A stretch of 64,000 nt of DNA, from assembly GCA_902786565.1 (NCBI GenBank), contig CADACW010000012.1:25491-89490 (forward strand), in the 5' to 3' direction. The stretch is from an uncultured Prevotellaceae bacterium. GTDB taxonomy: Bacteria; Bacteroidota; Bacteroidia; Bacteroidales; Bacteroidaceae. Both the position numbers and the translations under genes were made by a program. Positions 45,478-55,084 of the stretch are shown piece by piece. Below the pieces are notes generated by a model. It was not told where the DNA came from, did no database searches, and worked only from the letters and a program-made list of their open reading frames with translations. Within the stretch, counting starts at the first letter, position 1; every line of letters starts with the position of its first letter.

Positions 45478-48400
45478 TTACGAGTTGACCATCTGGATCA
45501 AACTGCGGCCTTCGCCCTTTTTGACCACCTTTATCTTGACGGCAATACGCTCGTCAAGCTCTTCACGATGGGAGATGATGCCCACGCGGCGGTCGGTCTG
45601 TCCGGCTATTTCCTGAAGTTTCTCGAGCGTAGACATCACGGAGTCGAGGCTCCTTTCGTCCAACGTGCCAAACCCTTCGTCGATAAAGAGGATATTGACA
45701 TTCATATCCGGTCGATTCAGCGAGGAAAGGGCTAACGAGAGGGCCAGGGAAATCATGAACCGCTCGCCACCTGAGAGCACGGTGGCGCTGCGCACCTGAT
45801 TCTTGTTGTAGCGGTCAAGCACGAGGATGCTCAACTGCTCGTTGTCCTCACTGCAGGTCAGCCAGTAGCGGTCAGTGATCTGCTGTAAATAGATGTTGGC
45901 GTTGTTGAGCAGCGGCCTCAGGATGTATGACTGCACCAACGTGCGGAAACGGGAACCGCCAAAGATGCCGTTCAACCGTTCCCAACGGGCAAAGCGCTGC
46001 TTGGTTTTCTCCAACTTTGCCTCAATCGCCTTCAGTCGGCGGATATTGGCCTGATGGGTCGCCAGTCGGCTATTGGCGCTGGCAATCTTCCCTAAGTATT
46101 CGTCCCGGCGTGCCGTCAGGGCCGCCTTTTCCTCTTCCAACTGCCATTGCTGCCCTACCATATCCAAATTGGGATTATCAGCTTTCAGTGCCTCTGAACA
46201 GACGGCAATGGTCTGTTGGCAGTCCTTCAGTTTTGATGTAAGAGCACTCACCCGATTGGAGAGGCCGGTCCACTCCAAGGCGATGTCACGACAGACGAAA
46301 GCCTTCGGTTCTGACCTCACAATCCACGTTGGGCAATTGTCCAAAATGGCCTGACATAGCCGTGAGAGCGTCTGCATCAGCTCAACGGCTTTCTCGTGTT
46401 TCACCCCGGTTTCAGCCAACAGCCTCTGGTGTTCGGCATAGGCTTGCGCATCGGCTTTCAGTTTGTTCAAGAACGCTGCAACGTCAGTCAGCCAGTTCGT
46501 GTCGTAGTTTGAGAGGCGGGTGTCCAGTTGCTGCTTCATGGCGCTGCACTCTGCCTGTGCCGCTGCCAGTTCCTGCTCCAGGCGACTGATGGTCTGCTGG
46601 TTAGCGACGACGCAGTTGGCAGCCTGCGACTTGGCCTTCTCTACATTCAGTTTCAGCTTGTCAAGTGGTTGCTTGTCAGCGAGCAGTCGATTGATGTCCC
46701 GCTGCAGGATTTCGGCCTCACGCTGGGTCACTTCCAGTCGGCCAATGGTTTCAGACAGCTGTGCCACCGTCTGGACGATTTGGCCAGGAAGGTCTGCCTC
46801 TGGAGCAAGTCCGGCAGCAGCGGCCTTTCCTTCGATTTCAGCCTGCACTTGAGTTAGTTTCCTTGCCGTCTTGTCGTATTGGCCCAGTTTGCTCTTGTGG
46901 GTGCCATTGAGCTGTTGCAGTTTTCCGAAGGCCTTGTCGCGCTGCGCGATAGCGCTGTTCAGCCTGGCCGTTGCCTGCCGCTGCTCTTCCTCCAAGGGAG
47001 TGAGCATATTCTTGAATTCATCGTCCAAGTGAATATGGTCGATGCGCTGGCCACACAGCGGACAGTGCTCGGCCTGCCCGTCGTACAGGCGGTGGCGCAG
47101 TTCCCTGATAGCCTGGTCAACGCCCATCCGCATGGTCGTCAGCCTGCTGGCAGCCCTGTCTGCCTCCTGCTTGCTGGCTTGATAACTGGCGTCAACTTTA
47201 CTACATTCCCCCTTCAGTACATTCAAGACGTTTTCTTCCGTCTGGATGTCTTTCAGCAGACGGCCATTCTCCTCTGCTTCTGCCTTCAGATTCTCAATGG
47301 CAGTCTTCAGGGCTAAGAGATCCTGACGGCGTGAGTGTTGCTTCTTCAGTTCAACTATGACAGTCTGTAGATTCAGCGTCTCCCTTTGCTGGTTCAGGCG
47401 GTCTATTGCTGCCTGTTTCTGCTTGACAGCCTCGTCGGCCTCCTTGGCTTTGGCTGTTGCTTCGGCCTCTGCCTTCTTCAATTCGGCAGTTCTGGCACGC
47501 TCGCTGCTAATGTCGGAAGCGAGTCGGCCAATGGCCTTCACCTTATTATTATATTGGCTGATGGCCAGCTCCACTTCACCAGTCTTGGTCAGCACATTTT
47601 CGTTGTGCTTACACTGCTCCAACCATTGCTTCAGGTGCTTCGCCTGCTGCTCCAACAGCTTCGCCTGGACCTGTCTGTCGGCAATGTCGGCAGTTAGCTG
47701 GGCGAAGGTGGCTTCCTGTTGCCGCAATTCGGCGGTGGCCACCTGCTGTCCTTGCTTTGCTCTGAGCAAGTCGGCAAAAAGCTTCAGTTTCGTCTCTATG
47801 ACTTTCAACTGGGCATCAAGTTCTCCCTTCATCCTTTCGTCGGCCCCTTTCGCATTGTTGATTGCATCCACTTCCTCATCGGTCAGTGTGTGAGGTCTCT
47901 CAGTGTCAAACTGTGCCTGGACAATGCCCATATCGTCCTTGGCCCGCTTGTAGATGTTGCTGATGGCCTCGCCATAGCGGGAGAAGTGCTGTGTGTTGGT
48001 CAGCTGCTCCAGAATCTCCTGTCGTTCAGCCTTGTCGCCTGTCAGGAAGTTGGCAAACTGGCCCTGTGCCAGCATGGCCAGGCGCCCAAACTGGTTGAAG
48101 TCCAGCCCTACTGCTTCACGGATGGACTGCTCCACGCTGTCACGCGTCCAGTCGCCGTCGTCAATCTTCAGTTCCCATTTGGGCGAATTGTATTTCAGGG
48201 TGCGGAGACCAGTGACCTTGTCTCTGCGGCCAAGATACATTCCGAGCGTCAGACGCGCACGGTAGTTCCTATCGTCGTTGCCTTCGAAGGCCACTTCGCT
48301 GTAGCACTCGTCTTTTTCAGAAATGCCCAGCCTGGTGTACTGCTCGATGCTGGCCACGCGGATGGTCTCCCCGTCGTCGTTGGTAAATTCGTTCTTCATC

Positions 48401-48612
48401 GGATTGGCCACACCGGCTATGCGCGGGGTCTTCCGATATAGGGCCATTGCGATGCTGTCGAGAATGACCGACTTGCCAGCCCCTGTGTCGCCTGCAATGA
48501 GGAAGATGGAGGCGGGCTGCCCGGTGACGGCGTCGTTCAAGCCGTGCTCAAAATCTATGTCGGCCCGCTCAATGGAGGCAATGTTGCGAATATGCAGTTC
48601 TTTCAGTCTCAT
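45478..48612 (-). CDS. sbcC: Exonuclease subunit SbcC
   Basis: 1044-residue SMC-like ATPase that with SbcD opens and degrades hairpin and blocked DNA ends. N-terminal Walker A GDTGAGKSVILDSIA near residue 43, long coiled coils on both sides of the zinc hook CPLCG near residue 515, and C-terminal signature LSGGERFMISLALSLAL with Walker B NILFIDEGFGTLD. Start ATG 48612 is 2 bp after the sbcD stop. Given the several palindromic elements here, this nuclease is relevant to their stability. Confidence 0.95.
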   Translation of the reverse strand: MRLKELHIRNIASIERADIDFEHGLNDAVTGQPASIFLIAGDTGAGKSVILDSIAMALYRKTPRIAGVANPMKNEFTNDDGETIRVASIEQYTRLGISEKDECYSEVAFEGNDDRNYRARLTLGMYLGRRDKVTGLRTLKYNSPKWELKIDDGDWTRDSVEQSIREAVGLDFNQFGRLAMLAQGQFANFLTGDKAERQEILEQLTNTQHFSRYGEAISNIYKRAKDDMGIVQAQFDTERPHTLTDEEVDAINNAKGADERMKGELDAQLKVIETKLKLFADLLRAKQGQQVATAELRQQEATFAQLTADIADRQVQAKLLEQQAKHLKQWLEQCKHNENVLTKTGEVELAISQYNNKVKAIGRLASDISSERARTAELKKAEAEATAKAKEADEAVKQKQAAIDRLNQQRETLNLQTVIVELKKQHSRRQDLLALKTAIENLKAEAEENGRLLKDIQTEENVLNVLKGECSKVDASYQASKQEADRAASRLTTMRMGVDQAIRELRHRLYDGQAEHCPLCGQRIDHIHLDDEFKNMLTPLEEEQRQATARLNSAIAQRDKAFGKLQQLNGTHKSKLGQYDKTARKLTQVQAEIEGKAAAAGLAPEADLPGQIVQTVAQLSETIGRLEVTQREAEILQRDINRLLADKQPLDKLKLNVEKAKSQAANCVVANQQTISRLEQELAAAQAECSAMKQQLDTRLSNYDTNWLTDVAAFLNKLKADAQAYAEHQRLLAETGVKHEKAVELMQTLSRLCQAILDNCPTWIVRSEPKAFVCRDIALEWTGLSNRVSALTSKLKDCQQTIAVCSEALKADNPNLDMVGQQWQLEEEKAALTARRDEYLGKIASANSRLATHQANIRRLKAIEAKLEKTKQRFARWERLNGIFGGSRFRTLVQSYILRPLLNNANIYLQQITDRYWLTCSEDNEQLSILVLDRYNKNQVRSATVLSGGERFMISLALSLALSSLNRPDMNVNILFIDEGFGTLDERSLDSVMSTLEKLQEIAGQTDRRVGIISHREELDERIAVKIKVVKKGEGRSLIQMVNS

Positions 48613-48614
48613 AT

Positions 48615-49856
48615 CTACTTCTTTTTCTCTTCATCCATACGGCGTATTTCAGCCTTTACTTCTTCGAGAGCCTGGCGCACATCATCAAGGTCGAGACCGG
48701 GATATTGATCCTTGGTACGCTCAATGAAGACCATTGGGTCGCTCATCTGCTGAAGCTCCGCAACCTCGAAAACGGGTTTCACCGTCTCATTGCCGGTCTG
48801 CTCGCTCTGGCCAGTCCAAAGCACCTTCGGATTGTACCGCCACTCGTCATTGTAGGGCAGCAGCGTATCGTAGACCAACTGGCTGAAGTTAGGAGGCAGG
48901 CAGGTATGCACATCGAAGCGGAACCTAATATAGCCCCGCTTGCCCTGGGCGACAAAATGCGCCATCTGCTGCAGGGCTTCTTCGACCGAGGTGAAGGAAG
49001 TGCCATCGGCGGGCAGCACATAGAAATGGCGAAACTCTTCGATGCGCAACTGCCGGATGCTGACTTTCCCAAAGTGGCCATCCACCTCGACGAGACTGAC
49101 ACTATGGGGGTAGCACTCGTCGCAACTGACGTGTAAGGCACTACCGGCATATCGGGCCACGGGGGCATGGTAACACACCGCCGCCTGTGCCTCGCCGTCC
49201 TGGTGGCCAATGGTCTGCGGCTTGTGGATATGACCCAACGCAAGATAGTCGTAGCCATGGCCAAAGGCAGACATTTCAACTGATTTCAGTGAACCTATTT
49301 CAAAGTTATGGCCAGTCACGTCACTGCCCGTCACGGTCTGGTGGGCCATCAACACTACAGGCAAGGCGTCGGTGTTGTCGTCGGCCACCTTGTCGAGTAT
49401 GCTCTGTACCACATTTTCCCTGTTGCCGGCCATAAAGGGCAGAGCCACAATATAGCCACTGTCCAGTTTGACAATGTATTGATACTGCCAGCCATCGTCG
49501 CGCTCAATACTGTCTGCTGCAGGCGGCAGCCCCACCAGATGGGCATTGGCCAGCCTCCACACGGCGCTGTCGGCCTGAATGCGCGAGGCTGAATCATGGT
49601 TGCCTGCCGTGATGATGATGTGCATGCTGGGACAATGGTGGTGCAGACCGACGAAGTAGTCGGTGAAGGCTTTCTTCACCAAGGCCGAGGGTTGCTGAAT
49701 GTCGAACACGTCGCCGCTGACCACCAGCGCATCGGGGCGTTCCTCCCTGCACCACCGCTCAAGCTGAGAGAAGAAGTAGCGGTGCTCGTCGCTACGGTCA
49801 TAGTTCTGATAGATGATTTGCCCCAAGTGCAAGTCGGCTGTGTGGAGTATCTTCAT
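48615..49856 (-). CDS. sbcD: Exonuclease subunit SbcD
   Basis: Mre11-type metallophosphoesterase nuclease. Seen: ILHTADLHLGQ (phosphoesterase motif I), VVSGDVFDIQQPS (motif II), TAGNHDSASR (motif III), and ALGHIHKPQ (motif V). 413 residues from ATG 49856 (MKILHTAD); the frame also opens at a GTG three codons earlier. A terminator hairpin 18 bp upstream separates it from the pectate lyase gene. Confidence 0.95.
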   Translation of the reverse strand: MKILHTADLHLGQIIYQNYDRSDEHRYFFSQLERWCREERPDALVVSGDVFDIQQPSALVKKAFTDYFVGLHHHCPSMHIIITAGNHDSASRIQADSAVWRLANAHLVGLPPAADSIERDDGWQYQYIVKLDSGYIVALPFMAGNRENVVQSILDKVADDNTDALPVVLMAHQTVTGSDVTGHNFEIGSLKSVEMSAFGHGYDYLALGHIHKPQTIGHQDGEAQAAVCYHAPVARYAGSALHVSCDECYPHSVSLVEVDGHFGKVSIRQLRIEEFRHFYVLPADGTSFTSVEEALQQMAHFVAQGKRGYIRFRFDVHTCLPPNFSQLVYDTLLPYNDEWRYNPKVLWTGQSEQTGNETVKPVFEVAELQQMSDPMVFIERTKDQYPGLDLDDVRQALEEVKAEIRRMDEEKKK

Positions 49857-49873
49857 ATAGTTCACTTCAATCT

Positions 49874-49906
49874 AAAAAAGCAAGGGAGTGTGTTTCCCTT
49901 GCTTTT
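49874..49906 (-). terminator. Rho-independent terminator after the pectate lyase gene
   Basis: Inverted repeat AAAAAGCAAGGGA (49874-49886) and TCCCTTGCTTTTT (49894-49906) with a short loop and a T run on both strands. Lies 20 bp after the pectate lyase stop and just before sbcD. Confidence 0.8.
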
Positions 49907-49926
49907 TGTCGTTTTCCTTGCAATGG

Positions 49927-52900
49927 TCATTCCGTGACGGGCTCCAGCTTGACAAGCATCAGAATGCTCTCTGCCGAGCCCTTGGTCAGCGAATACTTTG
50001 TGCCAGCCTTAATGACGATGGGCTGCAACTCATAGTAAGCGCCCTCGGTGTTCTGCGTGCCACTGACGGTAGTGACGGTTCCGTTCAAACTTACGTCACG
50101 TCCGCTCTTGGCGGTGGCCAGGACAAGGGTCATTTTGTAGTCCTTCTGCGGGGTGAAGCTGACAGTGGTCTTCGAGTTGAGCTTTGCGCCCTTCTTGTAG
50201 TAAGTGCCTTCGTAGGTGATTTTCCCATCGCCATACTCGCCAGTCACGGTGAACAAGCTGCTGGAAGGAGCGCCATCGAAGGAGGCCAGGATGACGCCTT
50301 CTTCGGGTGTCGGGTCTTCTGGGGTGTCAGGGCCTACGGGATCTTCCGTGGTTTCCTCGCCAAAGAAGCCCACAAGGCTTGACTTGTAGCTGTCGAGCAG
50401 GGAGCCCAGCGTGGCATCATAGGCAGAGTCGTCATCGTCGATGCCCACATTGTCCTTGAAGGTGTATGTGAAGTCGCCATGGTTCAGGCGGCCTGCGCCA
50501 AAGTAGCCGGTGACGATAGAGGGCACATCAGCCACAGGGTCGACGCTATACTTATACATCAGCGATGAGTTGGTGTCGAAGTTGTTGTAGGTCGTTCCAC
50601 CCACGAGGGCCTTCTCCGTGGCAGGCACCTGCTCGTCGCGGGTAGCTGTCTCGTAGGCGTCGTAGCCCTTGCTGGAAGGAGCGGCCTGAGTGTAATAGCT
50701 GAAGTGGACGGCCGTGCGGTCGAAATAGTTGCCATAAGCCTTAATCATACCACCATTCTCGCCCGAGAAGGTGCCGCTGCCCAGTCCGTCGGTGCCCTGA
50801 AGTGAGGAGAGGATAGGCTTCTTGGTCTTCAGGAAATAGTTGTTTTCCACGAAGACGCTGGCACCTGTGGTTGCACCCACGCCATACTTGGCAACATTGT
50901 CGAAGTAATTGTTCCACACGTGGACACTCATCGAGCGTACACGGGGATGGCGCGAGTCGCTGTGGTCGAACCAGTTGTGGTCGTAGCTGATATAGTTGGG
51001 CCCAGACTCGCTCTTCATACCGAACATATTGGTCTTGCCTGTGTCCCAGAAGCGGTTGTAGCTGACGGTAACCAGCTTCGAGTCGCTCTTCACGTCCACC
51101 TGTCCGTCGCCCTTGTCGTGGTCGCCGCTACCGTGCTTGCCGTAGAACATGTCGCAGTGGTGCACCCAGATGTTAGAGTTGTCGGTGTCCATAGAGATGC
51201 CGTCGTCCATACAGCGCATAATGCCCAAATTGCGGAACTCCACGCTCTTGGAGTTGCGCACCAAGAATCCGAAACCGCGCAGGGTGGCGTCTTCGCCAAT
51301 GCCCTCGAAGGTGAAGTTCAGTTCAGAGTCGGCTTTACGGCCCTTCACCTGCAGGCCCTCCTCGCTGCTGCCAATGGCATCGAGGTCGTCTTTCTCCACC
51401 ATTCCGATGAAACGGAAGGCTATAGGTGTAGTGTCCAAACCCTTCTCATAGGCGGCAATGATGGCTTGCAGACCCACGCAGGGGTTTACTTCTGCACCGG
51501 CTACGTTGGTGGTGATGGTCTTGGCGGTCTTCTTCGTCACATAGAACACTTTGGCGTTTTTCTTCAACGTGCCGTCGCTCTGATAAGCACCAGGCTCATA
51601 GCCGTTCATAAAGGCAAAACCCTGGCGCGGATAGTTCTTCACCACCAGTCCGCTGACGGTAGTAGGCACAGCGTTGCTTTCTACACCATCCTTCGTGCTG
51701 ACCACCTTCAGCTCGTAGTTGCCAGCCTGCAGGCCCACGATGTCGGCTCTGCCGTAAGTGCCATAGTTTCGCACGAGTTCATTGTCAATCTTAGTCCAAT
51801 CACTATACTGCCCACCTTTCACGTAGACATTATAGCCGTTGGCCCCTTCCAGCAGTTCCCACTTGGCATACAGTGACTCCAGCCAGCCCTGGGCCTCAAC
51901 GATTTTCACTGCGCCGAGTTCTACGACTGGTTCCTGCCCCGTGTCCTGCTTCTTGGCAAACTTAATGCTGCTGACAGATGCGTTGTAGAGATCCAGACCA
52001 AAGGTTTGAGTAGTCAGGATGATAAGCCCTGTCTGGTTGTCTATGTCGACGGTCAGGAGGTCGGTGGTGTTATAATAGTTTATACTGCCATTGGTGAGTG
52101 TCAGCACGGCCTGGTTCTGGTTGGTGTTGCGTGCCACGGCATTGGCAATAATGTCCTGAGACACCGGTGTGTCCTGCCCCTCTGCCACTTCGATAGAAAA
52201 GATGTTGATGCTGCCTCCGGTCGACTTGAAACTCACGGCACCATCGGCGGCCACGGTAGCCGTGCCGGTCTGGGTGGTATTCTTGTCGGCTGCCTCAAAA
52301 CCCTTGGCATTGGTCAGGTTGGTGTTGGCATCGAAGGTGACGGCATTAGTGCCAGTCGATGCGAAAACGATGGTCACCGTCTGTCCTTTCTTCAGCGATG
52401 GCGTAGTCACAACGACATTCTTTCCTGCCAGCTGGATGCGCTTGCCCACATCAATACGGAGTTTTTTCTCCGGTGCATCAAAGGTGAGGCCAGTGGTGAG
52501 CTGCAGTTCAGTTCCGCCAACAACCAGCGGGCCGCTGATGGCCTTGGTGTTCTCATAGCGATTGGTCTCGTCGGTGTAGGTCCACTCGCTGGTGGCCTTT
52601 GCCAGAGCTGCCACATCGCTGTCGAAAGTCTGGCTGAAGTCCCATTTCAGAGGCAGCTCTGCCGCACGTCTTGAGGCCGACTTGGCCGACATGATATTCA
52701 GCACATACATCAGGTCGGCAATATCAATCTTGCCGTCTTTGTTGGCGTCGGCATCGATGGTGGTGGTGCCAATACGGCTGATTGAAGCGATGATCTGCTT
52801 GATATCCTCCAAGTCGACCACCTTGTCGACGTTCACGTCGCCAGGTAGGTTGTCGTCGACAGTCTGTGAGCCCCACTCAAAGCTGATGCTCACTGTCGAC

Positions 52901-53085
52901 ATATCGGCCGTGCGGGTAGTGCCGTCGGCCAACTTCACGTTCACATTGTCGCCATCAAAGGTCAGTTGTTGGGCTTTCTCTGCCACCGTCTTTCCGTCGA
53001 TAACCACAGTCTGCCGGTTTTCAGCCATAACGGCCCCACAGACCAACAACAGCGCAGCGGCTGCCATCATCATTTTCTTCTTCAT
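49927..53085 (-). CDS. Secreted pectate lyase (PL1-like) with N-terminal dockerin-like modules
   Basis: About 1052 residues from ATG 53085 (MKKKMMMAAAALLLVCGAVMA signal peptide); the longer frame runs through the promoter. Residues about 24-72 hold a module shared with the small secreted protein at 23.4 kb. Residues 82-132 hold two dockerin-like motifs (GDVNVDKVVDLEDI, DANKDGKIDIADL). A beta-sandwich region and a fibronectin-like part follow. The pectate lyase beta-helix lies at about residues 560-840 (DGISMDTDNSNIWVHHCDM, GDGQVDVKSDSKLVTVSYN, DHNWFDHSDSRHPRVR with the active-site Arg region). The last about 100 residues form a possible carbohydrate-binding domain. Cleaves polygalacturonate by elimination. 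Confidence 0.88.
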   Translation of the reverse strand: MKKKMMMAAAALLLVCGAVMAENRQTVVIDGKTVAEKAQQLTFDGDNVNVKLADGTTRTADMSTVSISFEWGSQTVDDNLPGDVNVDKVVDLEDIKQIIASISRIGTTTIDADANKDGKIDIADLMYVLNIMSAKSASRRAAELPLKWDFSQTFDSDVAALAKATSEWTYTDETNRYENTKAISGPLVVGGTELQLTTGLTFDAPEKKLRIDVGKRIQLAGKNVVVTTPSLKKGQTVTIVFASTGTNAVTFDANTNLTNAKGFEAADKNTTQTGTATVAADGAVSFKSTGGSINIFSIEVAEGQDTPVSQDIIANAVARNTNQNQAVLTLTNGSINYYNTTDLLTVDIDNQTGLIILTTQTFGLDLYNASVSSIKFAKKQDTGQEPVVELGAVKIVEAQGWLESLYAKWELLEGANGYNVYVKGGQYSDWTKIDNELVRNYGTYGRADIVGLQAGNYELKVVSTKDGVESNAVPTTVSGLVVKNYPRQGFAFMNGYEPGAYQSDGTLKKNAKVFYVTKKTAKTITTNVAGAEVNPCVGLQAIIAAYEKGLDTTPIAFRFIGMVEKDDLDAIGSSEEGLQVKGRKADSELNFTFEGIGEDATLRGFGFLVRNSKSVEFRNLGIMRCMDDGISMDTDNSNIWVHHCDMFYGKHGSGDHDKGDGQVDVKSDSKLVTVSYNRFWDTGKTNMFGMKSESGPNYISYDHNWFDHSDSRHPRVRSMSVHVWNNYFDNVAKYGVGATTGASVFVENNYFLKTKKPILSSLQGTDGLGSGTFSGENGGMIKAYGNYFDRTAVHFSYYTQAAPSSKGYDAYETATRDEQVPATEKALVGGTTYNNFDTNSSLMYKYSVDPVADVPSIVTGYFGAGRLNHGDFTYTFKDNVGIDDDDSAYDATLGSLLDSYKSSLVGFFGEETTEDPVGPDTPEDPTPEEGVILASFDGAPSSSLFTVTGEYGDGKITYEGTYYKKGAKLNSKTTVSFTPQKDYKMTLVLATAKSGRDVSLNGTVTTVSGTQNTEGAYYELQPIVIKAGTKYSLTKGSAESILMLVKLEPVTE

Positions 53086-53122
53086 ATCAGATAAGTATTT
53101 ATAGTTTGAGTTTCTTCGGCTG

Positions 53123-53130
53123 CAAAAGTA
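53123..53130 (-). promoter_or_regulatory. -7 box of the pectate lyase gene
   Basis: TACTTTTG on the minus strand, 38 bp before ATG 53085. No TTTG at the usual distance. Confidence 0.5.
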
Positions 53131-53185
53131 CGAAATTAATCTGAAACAGGAAAGAGATTTGGCTATATTTTTTCCCTTCCATCGT

Positions 53186-53216
53186 TTTGCCATGTTAGAA
53201 GAAATCAGTAACTTTG
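53186..53216 (+). promoter_or_regulatory. Promoter of the phosphoesterase gene
   Basis: TTTG (53186-53189), 19 bp, TAACTTTG (53209-53216), 30 bp before the ATG. Confidence 0.7.
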
Positions 53217-53246
53217 CATTCTGTTAGCATCAAACATTATGAGAGA

Positions 53247-54980
53247 ATGAAGAGCAAACCATTACTGAAGGCCGGCATGCTACTGCTCTGCCTGATGCCA
53301 ATATCTGCTATGGGAACAACAAAAACCGTCAACCTGCGCATTGTGGAGACCAGCGATGTGCACGGCTATTTCTTCCCCTACGACTTTGTTGAGAGGAAAC
53401 CACTCAAGGGTACGCTGGCAAGGGTCAGCACCTACGTTGAACGGCTGCGCCGCGAGTTTGGCAAAAACGTGCTGCTGCTCGACAACGGCGACATCCTGCA
53501 GGGCCAGCCCACCTGCTACTGGTCAAACTACGTAAAGAATACCGACGAGAACATTGCCGCCTCGATGGTCAACTATCTGAAATACGATGCCCAAGCCATA
53601 GGCAACCACGACGTGGAGACTGGCCACGATGTCTACGACAAGTGGATCAAAGAGGTCAACTGCCCGGTCCTGGGGGCTAACATCATCGACAAGCGCACTG
53701 GCAAGCCTTATGTCAAGCCCTATGCCATCTTCTACCGCGACGGAGTGAAGATTGCCGTCCTCGGCATGCTCACGCCTACCATTCCCTGCTGGCTCAACGA
53801 AAGTCTATGGCAGGGGCTGGAGTTTCGCGACATGGTGGAGAGCGCCCGCCAATGGATGCGCCATCTGAAGGAGGTGGAACAGCCTGACCTGATTGTGGGC
53901 CTCTTCCATAGCGGCAAGGAGGGCGGCATCGTGATGGACAACGGCCTGGAAGAGGACGCCACCGCAAGGGTGGCTCGCGAGGTGCCCGGCTTCGACATCA
54001 TCTTCTTCGGCCACGACCATATACAGCACCATGAGTGGCTGGGCGACAGCGTGCTCACCCTCGACCCGTCGTGCTGGGCCTTGAACATAGCCGTGGCCGA
54101 GGTTACACTCACCTACACCGACGGCTGCCTGGTGAAGAAAGACATCCGTGGCAACATCGTCAGCGTGCGCGACGAGGCTGTCGACGAGCGCATGGTGGCA
54201 CGGTTCAAACCACAGACAGACAGCATCCAAGCCTATGTGAACCGCCGCATCGGACACTTTGAGACTGGTGCCTCCACCCGCGACTCATACTTCGGCGCAT
54301 CGGCGTTCACCGACTTCATCCACAACATCCAGCTGAAAATTTCGGGTGCCGACATTTCGTTCAATGCGCCGCTCTCGTTCGACAGCCGCATAGAGCCTGG
54401 CGATGTCACCGTGGCCGATATGTTCAAGCTCTACCGCTTTGAGAACCAATACTATGTACTGCGCATGAAGGGCAGTGAGGTGCGGGGCCACTTGGAGGAG
54501 AGCTACGACCGCTGGGTGAACACCATGCAAACGGCCGACGACCACCTGCTGCTGCTCAACGACGAGTCGAAGGGCGACCAACAGCGCATGGGCTTCCGCA
54601 ACTACACCTTCAACTTCGACTCCGCCGCCGGCATCGTCTACGAGGTCGACGTCACCAAGCCCAAGGGCCAGAAGGTGCGCATCGTCAGTATGGCTGACGG
54701 CACGCCCTTCGATCCCTCGCGTATATATAAAGTGGTGATGAATAGCTACCGAGGCAATGGCGGTGGCGACCTGCTCATCAAGGGGGCCGGCATAGCCAAA
54801 GCCGAAATAGAGTCGCGAATCGTCTACAAGTCGCCGCTCGACCTGCGCCACTACATCATGGAGGAGATAGAAAGGCAGGGCAACGTGCGCCCACAGTCGA
54901 ACCAGAACTGGCGTTTCGTGCCCGAGGCTTGGACCGCCGAAGCCGCCCGACGCGACCGCCGTCTGGTGTTCGGAGAGTGA
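53247..54980 (+). CDS. Secreted 5'-nucleotidase / cyclic-nucleotide phosphodiesterase family protein
   Basis: 577 residues from ATG 53247 (MKSKPLLKAGMLLLCLMPISAMG signal peptide). Calcineurin-like domain: VETSDVHGYFFPYD, LLDNGDILQGQP, AIGNHDVETG, FFGHDHIQHHEW. C-terminal 5'-nucleotidase domain: FGASAFTDFIHNIQ, ADISFNAPLSFD, and MNSYRGNGGGDLLIKGAG. Family members (UshA/CpdB) are periplasmic and salvage phosphate and nucleosides; the exact substrate cannot be told. No LysM or anchor seen. Confidence 0.88.
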   Translation: MKSKPLLKAGMLLLCLMPISAMGTTKTVNLRIVETSDVHGYFFPYDFVERKPLKGTLARVSTYVERLRREFGKNVLLLDNGDILQGQPTCYWSNYVKNTDENIAASMVNYLKYDAQAIGNHDVETGHDVYDKWIKEVNCPVLGANIIDKRTGKPYVKPYAIFYRDGVKIAVLGMLTPTIPCWLNESLWQGLEFRDMVESARQWMRHLKEVEQPDLIVGLFHSGKEGGIVMDNGLEEDATARVAREVPGFDIIFFGHDHIQHHEWLGDSVLTLDPSCWALNIAVAEVTLTYTDGCLVKKDIRGNIVSVRDEAVDERMVARFKPQTDSIQAYVNRRIGHFETGASTRDSYFGASAFTDFIHNIQLKISGADISFNAPLSFDSRIEPGDVTVADMFKLYRFENQYYVLRMKGSEVRGHLEESYDRWVNTMQTADDHLLLLNDESKGDQQRMGFRNYTFNFDSAAGIVYEVDVTKPKGQKVRIVSMADGTPFDPSRIYKVVMNSYRGNGGGDLLIKGAGIAKAEIESRIVYKSPLDLRHYIMEEIERQGNVRPQSNQNWRFVPEAWTAEAARRDRRLVFGE

Positions 54981-55006
54981 GTAAAAGCGAAAAAGTGTAA
55001 CGCAAT

Positions 55007-55038
55007 TTTGGCTATGTCACATAATTGTTGTACTTTTG
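55007..55038 (+). promoter_or_regulatory. Promoter of prfB
   Basis: TTTG (55007-55010), 20 bp, TACTTTTG (55031-55038), 46 bp before the ATG. Confidence 0.75.
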
Positions 55039-55084
55039 CACGCAAAATGTGCACAACTGCGTAAAGTGCAATAAAGTAAAAGCA

